Source: Nitrospira sp. Ga0074138 (GTDB taxonomy: Bacteria; Nitrospirota; Nitrospiria; Nitrospirales; Nitrospiraceae). Taken from it: a DNA stretch of 64,000 nucleotides. Position 1 is the first letter of the stretch, and the number at the start of each line of letters is the position of its first letter. Shown here piece by piece: positions 39,181-49,874 of the stretch. The notes under the pieces are model-generated. The model was not told the origin of the DNA. It worked only from the letters and a program-made list of their open reading frames with translations, and searched no databases. A program made the translations under genes and the position numbers. Where the stretch lies: contig LNDU01000063.1 in NCBI GenBank assembly GCA_001464735.1, positions 1 to 64,000 of the forward strand, read 5' to 3'.

Positions 39181-39608
39181 ACGTAGCGTGTGAGAAGGGG
39201 GACTAGCTAGTCATGGGTGAGAGTAGACAAAGTAGAGCGCCTCGGCAAAGGTCCGGTAATCCCGAGCGTCGATTGGCCCAGGAGTGGTCGGGAGCGGGGC
39301 ACGGTTCGAGAGGAAGGTGATCAGTCGTCGATAGTGTGTGTACCAGCGGCATGCTGTGAGATAGGCGGACTGTATGGCTGGCTCCGAGCTCCACGGTGTC
39401 AGATCCAGCTGGTCATTGACCAAAATTTCAAGCCAAAGCACGCGCCGGACCACGGGCCGTACGAACGGCTTCCTCAATAGATGACGTGTCCAAGTAAGCT
39501 GGTAACAGCCGCAGTGTGGGGGCTGTTGGGGATGTTGTGTCAGAAGAGATCATGGTTGCAGTGTAGCATAGCGCTGTCAAAATGGAGAGCTGTAGAGAGA
39601 TGGAGTCC
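39181..39608. other. Probable decayed coding region, unidentified
   Basis: Two overlapping minus-strand frames (39211-39477 and 39428-39646) look like pieces of one broken gene, one reading PAYLDTSSIEEAVRTARGPA and the other LEILVNDQLDLTPW onward. PIN-like wording at LDTSS is too weak to assign a family. The 38520-38859 stretch just before holds nothing recognisable. Confidence 0.25.
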
Positions 39609-39785
39609 AGGGTTTCATTTAAGATCGTTGATGCGCTGATGACCAATGTTCACGAGCCACGGACTACGTTATTGATGCTGGTGTCAGCCTTCGCCGGGAT
39701 CGAGTCGATTCGAAAGGCATACGAAGAAGCTGTCAACGAACGCTATCGCTTCTACAGCTATGGCGACGCAATGTTGATTCTTTAG
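39609..39785 (+). pseudogene. 3' remnant of a second queA
   Basis: The frame [20 protein letters not shown] through GDAMLIL and its stop aligns without gaps to the last 55 codons of queA. About six residues differ, while most of the many base differences are synonymous. The sequence upstream of 39609 is unrelated, so only the tail of the gene survives. It cannot encode an active enzyme. Confidence 0.9.
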
Positions 39786-40047
39786 CCGTTCTACCTTTTA
39801 CGGTGTCTTCCGATCGAATCTCGCCCGTACGGAACCATTTGATCGAGATCACAAACCGTTATACCTCCCTACTCGGCAACACCCCTTTGATCATCCGGCT
39901 TCGGATGGTCCTCATTCTCCTGATCGGTATGTGCGAGGTGGTCGCCCCCACGGTGCAGCGAGGTATGGTACGATTGCCCCGGCTTCATGAACCACAGGGC
40001 CGCGGTCTTCGACGGGCCGCTTCACTCCAATGAGGATATCCGTCGCA

Positions 40048-40078
40048 AGGAAAATGGGCGAGGCCTTTCGGCCTCGCC
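40048..40078 (-). terminator. Terminator of the PEP-CTERM relic
   Basis: GGCGAGGC-CTTTCG-GCCTCGCC (40057-40078) is a perfect eight-pair stem. On the minus strand it is followed by CATTTTCC, so it serves the minus-strand gene that stops at 40125. Confidence 0.65.
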
Positions 40079-40124
40079 TCGTCTCGTTTCAAGCCTGTGG
40101 TGGACGTGGCAACTGGCCGGTTAG

Positions 40125-40683
40125 TTACCCAATCTGATCCCCTGTCTGCTGCCGCCATCTGTAGAATACCAACAGACCTAGTCCGCCCCATAACAGGGAC
40201 AGGCCGCTCGGCTCGGGAACGGCGGCTGAAGGTTTGTAGGCGAGGGGTCCTGAGAACTGGCCGGTGGGTCCGTCATGAATATAGTAGGATTGGCCCCCAA
40301 CAACATGTTCTCGCCATGGGATGTTGATGCTCGTATTTCTGTCTGATGGGGGATTGTATGTAACGAAAAAACTGATTGGGGGTATTGGCACCAAATGTGT
40401 CAACGTCCGTGTGAGTCCAGACGGTGGATGTAGTAGGTACTGAGAAGTGCCAAACCGTAAGAGCGGTGCCATCCCTGGAAAATGTGCCAACCAACACGGA
40501 GGTAAACTCATAATCGCCGGCGACGGGAATTGCGTGAGTAGCGGGGGGCGAGTATTTCCAACCGGATCCAATGGGCATGACCGCACGTTGGCTTGTGTGT
40601 GGCTCTCTCCTTATGTGCACGAAGTGTGGAACGTCCATGTGGTTGCTGTTTGTAAGTCGATGGTCATGCCATACCCTAATCAA
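40125..40683 (-). pseudogene. PEP-CTERM protein gene, frameshifted
   Basis: The last codons encode AVPEPSGLSLLWGGLGLLVF plus a basic tail YRWRQQ, a textbook PEP-CTERM sorting signal recognised by exosortase. The preceding region (EFTSVLVGTFSRDGTALTVW...ANTPNQFF) is in another frame; removing one T from the T6 run near 40363 joins both into one protein continuing VTYNPPSDRNTSIN. No N-terminal signal peptide was found upstream of GSGWKYSPP, so the 5' end also seems lost. Confidence 0.7.
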
Positions 40684-40747
40684 GCTGTATTATGTGCTGC
40701 AATGTGCGCCTGTGCCGGCGTCGAGCGGAGGGCTGAGAGCCTGGCAG

Positions 40748-41041
40748 GTTGATGGCCAGGGTAATAAACAGATCCGCTTCACAGTGTTCATTACTGATCC
40801 ACAGGCGGTGCAATTGCCCAGCACGGAGCATTTAGGGGATCTCTATGGCTTGACCCCTACAGTGGCGAAAGTGGCCTGCGAATTTGCCGGGGGCTTTAGC
40901 TATAAACAGGTGGCGGAGCGCTTAAAAATATCCGAAGATACCGTGCGAACGCACATCAAGCAGATCTAGCCCAAAACCCGCGTCAACCGGCAATCGGACG
41001 TGGTGCGGTTGGTCTTGTCGATGGGCACGAGTGGAGTTTGA
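40748..41041 (+). pseudogene. LuxR-type HTH regulator fragment
   Basis: The frame VDGQGNKQIRFTVFITDPQA leads into a LuxR HTH: LYGLTPTVAKVACEFAGG, then YKQVAERLKISEDTVRTHIKQ. A TAG interrupts exactly where family members read ILAKTGVNRQSDLVRLV; after it the same frame continues PKTRVNRQSDVVRLVLS to a natural stop at 41039. The N-terminal sensory part is absent. Divergent from, and abutting, the PEP-CTERM relic. Confidence 0.75.
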
Positions 41042-41209
41042 ACCGGCCCGGGTTTAGTGGATTCCAAGGTAAGTCCCACAGACCTGTTGTTCAAACTCAA
41101 CGGACTTCGAGAGATGAGGCTCGGATGGAGCCATTGGCGATTGCAGAACTCTTGAATTGCGATGCCCCGTCCGCGTGTCTGCAATGCCGATGCCCTACTG
41201 GAGCTTATC

Positions 41210-41911
41210 TCACAGCAGTTCCCGCCGGATGACAACCGGCAGTTTCGCTTTCATAGACTGTTGGAACGAGACCAGGGCTCGTTGCTGTTTCTGCAAGAGC
41301 ATGTCATCCAACACTCGTTGCTTGGCCTCAGCCATCTTCGCGGGGTTGTTACCATCCGCAGGTCTGGTTATGAGCGACTGCCCTTCGGCGATCTCTTCGG
41401 GGGTGAGCGCAACGGAATCCCGGACGATCATTCGCGCTTTATTGGCCAGGACTTCTTGGTGCTGCATCGACTCAAACGCGGCTGGCGTGAGGTGATTCGC
41501 GGCGAGGACGCGCTTGTAGAGCTCTGGGTCAAAGGCGCCGTTTTTCTGAAAGACCGGCGTTTGCATGATCAGCTCACGCAAATCGGCATCAGAGACCCGC
41601 ACGCCCATTTCTTCGGCTGCGATGATCCAGATACGACTGTCGACCAGTTGTCCAACGACGAAGTCCTTGAATTCTTCTTCCTTAAAATCGGTCTTGACGT
41701 TGTCTTTGTAGAGGCGGTGCATGTTTTCGTAGGTGCGCTTAAATTCGTCGAGGGAGATCGATTGATCCCCGACCTTGGCAACGGGTCCGCCAGCTTGTTC
41801 ACCGAATCCCCACCAGCCCATTGTAATTATGAAAGCAACCGCCAAGATCCCCATGATGGACTTGAGGAGCCAAGGGTAGTTGTGAGCAGCATCGCGCATC
41901 GTCTTAATCAT
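41210..41911 (-). CDS. SurA_N/PpiD-type periplasmic chaperone-like protein
   Basis: 233 residues: one N-terminal membrane anchor (about 15-35, LKSIMGILAVAFIITMGWW) and a SurA_N-type helical domain (about 45-170, with VAKVGDQSISLDEFKRTYEN). No parvulin PPIase domain follows, so it is a short version of PpiD/SurA-like folding factors, probably tethered to the outer face of the inner membrane. It is divergent from the RDD gene, with a 256-base intergenic space. Confidence 0.85.
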   Translation of the reverse strand: MIKTMRDAAHNYPWLLKSIMGILAVAFIITMGWWGFGEQAGGPVAKVGDQSISLDEFKRTYENMHRLYKDNVKTDFKEEEFKDFVVGQLVDSRIWIIAAEEMGVRVSDADLRELIMQTPVFQKNGAFDPELYKRVLAANHLTPAAFESMQHQEVLANKARMIVRDSVALTPEEIAEGQSLITRPADGNNPAKMAEAKQRVLDDMLLQKQQRALVSFQQSMKAKLPVVIRRELL

Positions 41912-42113
41912 CTGAATCCTCTTCCTTTTGTGAAGCCAACAGTGTACTTATGGAGAGGTTGGAAGACAAGAGCCGCTTTTAACGAGGATGTCCGGAGATG
42001 GGTTTCAGTCGCTGGTTTCGGTAGTGTGCCGAACGGTCGTGTCTTTCTGGGAGAGTCATGAGAGGATTCAGGATGGCTCCGAACACCACGCTCCAAAAAA
42101 GATTGTACTTTGT

Positions 42114-42142
42114 TTGTGCAAGGTGCTGCTTTTTGCTATACT
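42114..42142 (+). promoter_or_regulatory. Promoter for the RDD gene and mre operon
   Basis: TTGTGC (42114-42119), a 17-base spacer and TATACT (42137-42142) lie 26 bases before the start codon of the RDD gene. It could also drive mreB onward. Confidence 0.65.
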
Positions 42143-42167
42143 TTGCCACTAATTAGAAGGAGATCCC

Positions 42168-43743
<1,576 letters not shown>

Positions 43744-43756
43744 GGTTCCATCCCTC

Positions 43757-44629
43757 ATGCGGATGGTCAATTTACGCGTATCGTACAACGCTCGGCGTGT
43801 CGCTCTCGGTCTTGCCGTCATTCTCGTGCTTGGCTTCCTGCTTCTACCCGGCCAACTCCAGAGTGTTTTTCAATCGATAGGCAGTCCCCTAGGATGGGTT
43901 ATCAGTTGGCCTCTCCAGGCCGTGGCTGGGATCCATGATCGGATCGCCGATATCTGGGGACGATACGTGGCTCTCCAGGGGGTCGAAGAAGAAAATCAAC
44001 AGTTGAAGCGAGAGCTGGATCTGCTCAAGGAACAAAACGGGCAACTGCGGGAAGCCTCGGTGGCGACGGAGCGGCTGTCAGCGCTGCTGGAGTTTAAGAA
44101 GCAAGCCCTTCCCACATCCGTGGCCGCCCAAGTGATCGGGCGTGATATCGGTAATTGGTACAAGACGATCATTCTGAACAAGGGGGCATCCGACGGGATT
44201 CAATCCGACCAGGGCGTGATTACTCCGGCAGGTGTGGTCGGTCGCATCGTCAAGACGACAGCCTCCACGGCCGTTGTCCTGCTCGTGACAGATCCCAATA
44301 ATGCAATTGCCGGACTCATCCAACGCACGAGAGATGAGGGAATCGTCGAAGGGACGACGCAGGGACAGGCTCGACTCAAGTACATTCCGCTGTTGTCCAA
44401 CGCACGGCCTGGTGATCACGTCGTTACGTCAGGACTGGTTGGGGGGTTCCCCCGCGGTATACCGATCGGCACGATCATACGAATCGATAAAGAGGAGGAA
44501 GCGCTGTTCCAGTCCGCGGAGCTTTCTCCGGAGGTAGACCCGAATCGGGTCGAGGACGTGTTAGTTATTCGGTCCTTCCCGCTTCCGACCGAAGGGGACA
44601 GACTTGGCGTTCCAAAGCCCAAGCCATGA
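43757..44629 (+). CDS. mreC: Rod shape-determining protein MreC
   Basis: Bitopic protein that links MreB to PBP2 in the periplasm. The 290 residues comprise an N-terminal membrane helix (about 14-32), a coiled coil (about 75-110, EEENQQLKRELDLLKEQNGQ) and the beta domain with GRDIGNWYKTIILNKGASDG and GVVGRIV. Its stop overlaps the mreD start by four bases. Confidence 0.95.
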   Translation: MRMVNLRVSYNARRVALGLAVILVLGFLLLPGQLQSVFQSIGSPLGWVISWPLQAVAGIHDRIADIWGRYVALQGVEEENQQLKRELDLLKEQNGQLREASVATERLSALLEFKKQALPTSVAAQVIGRDIGNWYKTIILNKGASDGIQSDQGVITPAGVVGRIVKTTASTAVVLLVTDPNNAIAGLIQRTRDEGIVEGTTQGQARLKYIPLLSNARPGDHVVTSGLVGGFPRGIPIGTIIRIDKEEEALFQSAELSPEVDPNRVEDVLVIRSFPLPTEGDRLGVPKPKP

Positions 44630-45126
44630 AAGCGCTTATTTATTTTGCCGTTATCGTTGGGCTTGTGCCGGTTCAGTCTGTTCTCCTCTCGCACCTCAGT
44701 GTGTGGGGGGTGAAGCCAGATCTCGGTTTCGTGGCGGTGTGTTTGATCGGGCTCATAGCAGGAGAGCTTGATGGCTTGTTGGTCGGGCTCGCACTTGGAT
44801 GGGCGATGAGCCTGTTCTCAGCGCAGGACCTGATTTCGAGCGCGATCCTCAAGGGAGCCGTAGGGTATATCGCTGGTCTCGTAGGCCGGCAGGTGGTCTA
44901 TCTGAGCCCCGTTGTGCTCGTCATGGGGCTGCTCGTGGTCTCGTGTGTGGTCGGGCTGGTTACGCCACTCGCCCTGAAGCTCAGCCCTCAGCAAGATCTG
45001 TGGTGGGCTGCCTGGATGGTCGTACTGCCCCAAGCCTGTCTTGATGCGGTCATTGGAGGAGCGATCTATTGGCTGCTGTGGAGTCGTTTGAATATTGAGC
45101 AGGTGATGTCCGAATCTCGAATGTAG
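44626..45126 (+). CDS. mreD: Rod shape-determining protein MreD
   Basis: Small multi-pass inner-membrane protein, 166 residues with five or six hydrophobic segments, in the canonical position after mreC. The PDLGFVAVCLIGLIAGELDG segment matches the family pattern. Translationally coupled to mreC. Confidence 0.93.
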   Translation: MKALIYFAVIVGLVPVQSVLLSHLSVWGVKPDLGFVAVCLIGLIAGELDGLLVGLALGWAMSLFSAQDLISSAILKGAVGYIAGLVGRQVVYLSPVVLVMGLLVVSCVVGLVTPLALKLSPQQDLWWAAWMVVLPQACLDAVIGGAIYWLLWSRLNIEQVMSESRM

Positions 45127-45135
45127 GCGTTCAGT

Positions 45136-47007
45136 ATGGCGACAGTGCAGTATCCTGAAGCAGAATTTGGCGATCTCCATCGACGGCTCTTTATTCTCCG
45201 TGTGGGGCTCTTGCTGGTGGTGGCGCTCCTCGGACTTCGCCTCTGGCATCTTCAAATTCGTGAAGGGCCGTACTATCGAGACTTGTCGGAAAACAATCGT
45301 ACCAGACTGGTGCTGCTCGAACCGGCACGTGGCCTGATCTATGACCGGCACGGTGTTCTCCTGGCGAATAACGTCCCGAGCTTCAGCCTCTACGTGACAC
45401 TGGAAGATGTGAAGGATCGCGAAGCCTTGATTCAGCAGCTGAGCGACTTGCTCGGTTTCGACCCGATCCTCGTTCGAAAAAAAATGACAGCCAAAGGCAG
45501 CAAGCTGCTTCCGCGCAAGATCAAAGACCGTATGACCTTGCGGGATGCCATGTTGGTGGAATCCAACCGTCTTGATATGCCTGGGGTCATGATTCAGGTC
45601 GAGTCGCAGCGCAACTATCCAGGTGGTGTGACGGCGGCCCATCTCCTGGGCTATGTGGGAGAAATTTCAGCGGATCAATTGGAGAAACCGGAGTTTATCG
45701 ATCTCCACCAAGGCAGCATCGTGGGGCAATATGGTGTCGAAAAGTCCTATGACCGACACATGCGTGGAATGGCTGGACAAAAGAACGTCGAAGTCGATGC
45801 GCTCGGCCACGAAAAGAAAGCAGTGGTGGTCGAGAGACCGCAAGCGGGGAATGACCTCTATCTCACGATCGATGTGCGGCTTCAGAAGGTCGCCGAGGAT
45901 TTGTTGGGCGGAGAATACGGCGCCATTGTCGCACTCGATCCGAACAGCGGTGATATTCTGGCGATGGCCAGCCGTCCTGGCTTCGACCCAAACGTGCTCT
46001 CACGGGAACTGACTGCAAAGCAATGGGTCGAAATCGTGCAGGACGAAGGACGTCCGTTGAACAATCGGGCCTCACAGGGGCAGTACCCTCCCGGTTCCAC
46101 CTTTAAGATTCCCATGGCCGTCGCCGCGTTGGAGACAAAAACCATGTCGCCTTCCAGTACCGTGTTCTGTAATGGAGGATACCAGTTCGGCAAGCGGCTG
46201 TATCATGACTGGAAGGCCAGCGGGCATGGGTACGTCGATCTGCACAATGCATTGGTCCAGTCCTGTGACGTCTACTTTTATACGATCGGTCAACGGATGG
46301 GGATCGATGTGATGGCTGAGTTTGGGAAGGATTTCGGGCTTGGGAAGGCCACCGGAGTGGAATTGCCATCGGAGCGAGCCGGCATCATGCCATCAACCAC
46401 CTGGAAGCAAAAGGCCAAGAAGGAGCAGTGGTTGCCGGGCGAAACCATTTCAGCCGCCATCGGACAGGGCTACGTGACCGTCACACCATTACAGATGGCG
46501 AGTCTCGTCGGTACGGTTGCGAACAATGGTGTCAGCTACCGTCCTCGTCTGGTGCAGGCGGTCATGGATCGAACGTCGGGGAATCTTCAAGAGTTACCGG
46601 CTGTTCCACGCGGGAAGATCAATGCGAAACCGGAAACCTTCCGCGTCATCAAGGACGCACTCGCCGATGTCGTCACAAGGGGAACGGCGACAAGGGCGAA
46701 ATCCTCCATGGTGACGATCGCTGGGAAGACCGGCACGGCTCAAGTGGCGGCGCTCCGGACTGGACCGGAAGAGAACATTCCCAAAAAGTTCCGAGACCAT
46801 GCGTGGTTCGTCGCCTTTGCGCCGGTGGAATCGCCGAAGATCGCCGTTGCCGTGCTCGCGGAGCATATGGGGCACGGTGGGGCCGCCGCGGCTCCCCTTG
46901 CGAAAGAAGTGATTGAAACGTATATGAAGCTCGCGCCACAGGTGCCGGCCGTCACATCGGATCTATCCGGCGTGAATAGGTCGGAGCGATCCGCGAAAGA
47001 CTCATGA
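45136..47007 (+). CDS. mrdA: Penicillin-binding protein 2 (elongation transpeptidase)
   Basis: Class B PBP that crosslinks lateral wall peptidoglycan with RodA. 623 residues: membrane anchor (about 18-38), dimerisation/pedestal domain, and transpeptidase domain. Active-site motifs are SxxK in PPGSTFKIPM near residue 322, SxN-equivalent SCD in LVQSCDVYFY and KTGT in AGKTGTAQVA near residue 532. The stop overlaps rodA by four bases. Confidence 0.96.
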   Translation: MATVQYPEAEFGDLHRRLFILRVGLLLVVALLGLRLWHLQIREGPYYRDLSENNRTRLVLLEPARGLIYDRHGVLLANNVPSFSLYVTLEDVKDREALIQQLSDLLGFDPILVRKKMTAKGSKLLPRKIKDRMTLRDAMLVESNRLDMPGVMIQVESQRNYPGGVTAAHLLGYVGEISADQLEKPEFIDLHQGSIVGQYGVEKSYDRHMRGMAGQKNVEVDALGHEKKAVVVERPQAGNDLYLTIDVRLQKVAEDLLGGEYGAIVALDPNSGDILAMASRPGFDPNVLSRELTAKQWVEIVQDEGRPLNNRASQGQYPPGSTFKIPMAVAALETKTMSPSSTVFCNGGYQFGKRLYHDWKASGHGYVDLHNALVQSCDVYFYTIGQRMGIDVMAEFGKDFGLGKATGVELPSERAGIMPSTTWKQKAKKEQWLPGETISAAIGQGYVTVTPLQMASLVGTVANNGVSYRPRLVQAVMDRTSGNLQELPAVPRGKINAKPETFRVIKDALADVVTRGTATRAKSSMVTIAGKTGTAQVAALRTGPEENIPKKFRDHAWFVAFAPVESPKIAVAVLAEHMGHGGAAAAPLAKEVIETYMKLAPQVPAVTSDLSGVNRSERSAKDS

Positions 47008-48125
47008 TCGATCGATTGACCGAACATCGAGGACTCGATAGTTTCGACATCCGGTATGTTGCCGTGATCCTCGCCATCCTGGGGATCGGCGTGTTGTCCA
47101 TTTATAGCGTCACGCATGGGCAGAAGAGTGGGATGGCGCCGTATTATCTCAAGCAGTTGATATGGATCGGCCTCGGTGCGGCAGCCTTCCTCGTCATGTG
47201 GGCATCGGACTACCATTATCTTGCGCGGTTTGCCTATCCCGCCTACGTCTTCATCTTGCTGATGTTGGTGTTCGTGTTATTCGAAGGGCGAACCAGCAAG
47301 GGCGCGCAGCGGTGGATCGCGCTGGGCCCGTTTAGTTTTCAACCGTCTGAATTCGCCAAGCTCGTCCTTGTCTTGGTGTTGGCGCATTACTACTCGAAGG
47401 CCCCTCGCGTAGGATGGCTGCAACGTGTCATCGTTCCGGGGCTTTTAGTGTTGCCCGGTCTCCTCCTCATCTTAAAACAACCCGACTTGGGGAGTGGGCT
47501 CAGCTTTGTCGCGGTGTACGCTGCAATGTTGCTCATGGTGGGCGTTCGTTCGCAAGCCTTAGGGTTTATCCTACTCTTCTCCATCATGCTGTTCCCCTTT
47601 GCCTGGGAGGGCGTGTGGGGGTCCTTGCATGATTACCAGCGACAGCGCATTATGGCGTTTGTCGACCCCGGGTACGACCCTGGAGGGAAGGGGTACCATG
47701 CCCTGCAATCGAAGATCGCGATTGGCTCTGGGGAATTACTGGGGAAGGGGCTCTACGGCGGTACCCAAAGTCAGCTGAAGTTTTTGCCGGAGGGCCATAC
47801 CGATTTTGTATTCGCGGTCTTTGCAGAGGAATGGGGATTTCTCGGCGTGCTGGTACTGTTGACGTTGTTTGTGGGGCTGATTTGGCTGTCGCTGGAAATC
47901 GCGTCCAAGGCAAAGGATCAACTTGGAGCACTGCTTGCCGTGGGGATCGTGGCGATGTTGTGTTTCTGTGTCGTGGTGAATATCGGCATGACGGCGGGGA
48001 TGTTTCCGATCGTCGGCATTCCCCTGCCTCTGCTGAGCTACGGTGGGAGCGCCACGATTATGACCATGGCGGCATTGGGCTTGTTATTGAACGTCAAGCG
48101 GAAGAGGTTAAGCCTGTTTTATTGA
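47004..48125 (+). CDS. rodA: Rod shape-determining glycosyltransferase RodA
   Basis: SEDS-family peptidoglycan polymerase, 373 residues with about ten membrane segments. Family motifs include GAQRWIALGPFSFQPSEFAK near residue 100, KQPDLGSGL near residue 158, GLYGGTQSQLKFLPEGHTDF and the C-terminal PLPLLSYGGS. Coupled by overlap to mrdA, its transpeptidase partner. Confidence 0.96.
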   Translation: MIDRLTEHRGLDSFDIRYVAVILAILGIGVLSIYSVTHGQKSGMAPYYLKQLIWIGLGAAAFLVMWASDYHYLARFAYPAYVFILLMLVFVLFEGRTSKGAQRWIALGPFSFQPSEFAKLVLVLVLAHYYSKAPRVGWLQRVIVPGLLVLPGLLLILKQPDLGSGLSFVAVYAAMLLMVGVRSQALGFILLFSIMLFPFAWEGVWGSLHDYQRQRIMAFVDPGYDPGGKGYHALQSKIAIGSGELLGKGLYGGTQSQLKFLPEGHTDFVFAVFAEEWGFLGVLVLLTLFVGLIWLSLEIASKAKDQLGALLAVGIVAMLCFCVVVNIGMTAGMFPIVGIPLPLLSYGGSATIMTMAALGLLLNVKRKRLSLFY

Positions 48126-48287
48126 ACAGTGACCGATCAGGCGGAACGCTCGAGTTCCGTCGTTCGGAGAACGAAACTGATGCTATTGAAAGCCGGGAGC
48201 GCCGGTGTGTGGAGCGAGTGAGGGACCTGGGCCTGCGTCCTCACGCTCTCAGCCGAGTCCTGTGGCTTACAGACCAAAGGAGTCAAT

Positions 48288-49802
48288 ATGGGAAGTGAAA
48301 TTGCGATCACCGTTGCGCGGGAAGAAACCCGTGTGGCCGTGCTGGATAGCGAGGTCGTCACCGATTTGTTTGGAGACCGTGCGAAACATAAGGACTTCGT
48401 TGGCAATATCTATAAAGGGAAGGTGGCCAAGGTCTTGCCGGGGATGCAAGCTGCGTTTGTGGATATCGGCCTGGACAAGGCGGCGTTTATGCATGTCTCG
48501 GATCTACTGGTGGACGCCGAGCCTGGTGATATGCTGGTCGAGGCCGAAGCCGAAGAAGACGATAAAGACTCGGATATGCTCAGGCCGAAGCGTCAGAGCG
48601 CAAAGCCGATCGAACAGCTGCTCAGTGAAGGCCAGGAGTTGATGGTCCAGATTTCAAAGGGCCCGATCGGCACCAAGGGGTCGCGTGTGACGGCGTACGT
48701 CTCGCTTCCGGGACGCTATCTGGTCTTTATGCCGAATGTCGACCATATCGGCGTGTCTCGGAGAATTCCGCGAGATGAAGAACGAGCAAGACTGAAAGAG
48801 GTCATGCGCCGGGTGAGGCGCCCCGGTTTTGGCTATATCGTGCGGACGGTCAGTGAAGGTGTCAAGGAAGATGAATTGAAATCCGATGTCGACTTTCTGC
48901 ACGTCCTTTGGCAGGACATTTTGACGAAGCGAGAACGCTTGCCAGCTCCCGCATTGTTGCATTCGGATTTGAGCTTGAGCTTCCGTGTCGTAAGGGACTT
49001 GTTCGGTAAAAAGGTTGATCGATTATGGATCGATTCGCGAGAGGAATACGAAGCCATTCGAGGCTTTGTGCAGCGATTTTCTCCTGAACAGACCGCGCGG
49101 ATCCATTTCTACGATAAGGATGAGCCCTTGTTCGATCATCTGGGTGTAGAGCAGGAGATCGCGCGGGCGATGAGTCGGAAAGTCTGGCTCAAGTCGGGGG
49201 GGCATCTTGTGATCGATCACACCGAAGCGATGACGGTGATCGATGTCAATACGGGACGCTTTGTGGGGAAACGGGATCAAGAAGAGACGATCCTTCGCAA
49301 CAACCTCGAGGCGGCCAAAGAGGTCGCCTATCAATTGAAGTTGCGGGGAATCGGCGGCATTATCATTGTCGACTTTATCGATATGGAGCGGGAGAAGAAT
49401 CGGGATAAGGTCTATCATGCGTTAGTGGATGCCATGGCATCGGATAAGGCGAGAACAAGGATCTCCAGGATTTCTGACCTCGGGCTGATCGAAATCTCAC
49501 GCGAGCGGGTACGAGAGGACCTGTTGCGGTCGCTGTCAGAGCCGTGCCGCTATTGCGAGGGCCGTGGATACACGAAGTCTCCTACCACCGTGGCGTACGA
49601 AATTTTCCGCGAGATCCGGCGGATTGAATCATCGGCCGATCAGCAACGGATTTTCGTGGGAGCCCATCCCACAGTGGCGGAATTGTTACAAGACGAAGAA
49701 CGACACGGAGTGGAGGTATTGGAGCGAGACTGTTCCGCGAAAATCATCGTGACACCGGATAATCAGTTGCATCTTGAACAGTACGATCTGGTCGTGTTCT
49801 AG
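48288..49802 (+). CDS. rng: Ribonuclease G/E
   Basis: Single-strand-specific endoribonuclease for rRNA maturation and mRNA decay. 504 residues with an S1 domain (about 38-130), RNase H-like and DNase I-like parts. Metal-binding Asp residues are in MTVIDVNTGRFVG near residue 313 and IIIVDFIDM near residue 358. The zinc-link CRYCEGRG is near residue 420. It lacks the long C-terminal scaffold of RNase E. AAAGGAG precedes the ATG; it is separated from rodA by 162 bases with no clear gene. Confidence 0.95.
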   Translation: MGSEIAITVAREETRVAVLDSEVVTDLFGDRAKHKDFVGNIYKGKVAKVLPGMQAAFVDIGLDKAAFMHVSDLLVDAEPGDMLVEAEAEEDDKDSDMLRPKRQSAKPIEQLLSEGQELMVQISKGPIGTKGSRVTAYVSLPGRYLVFMPNVDHIGVSRRIPRDEERARLKEVMRRVRRPGFGYIVRTVSEGVKEDELKSDVDFLHVLWQDILTKRERLPAPALLHSDLSLSFRVVRDLFGKKVDRLWIDSREEYEAIRGFVQRFSPEQTARIHFYDKDEPLFDHLGVEQEIARAMSRKVWLKSGGHLVIDHTEAMTVIDVNTGRFVGKRDQEETILRNNLEAAKEVAYQLKLRGIGGIIIVDFIDMEREKNRDKVYHALVDAMASDKARTRISRISDLGLIEISRERVREDLLRSLSEPCRYCEGRGYTKSPTTVAYEIFREIRRIESSADQQRIFVGAHPTVAELLQDEERHGVEVLERDCSAKIIVTPDNQLHLEQYDLVVF

Positions 49803-49874
49803 TTGAGCGTCATCGCTGCCTGCCGGACCCGCCAACTGTTGAAACGAACTTCCTCCTGATGCTCAAGACCGATC

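Noticed and set aside
38346..39785. Repeated queA 3' ends read as attL/attR of an integrated island
   Set aside because: Integration repeats should be nearly identical, but these differ at many synonymous sites; there is no integrase in the interval and queA is not a usual tRNA-type target.
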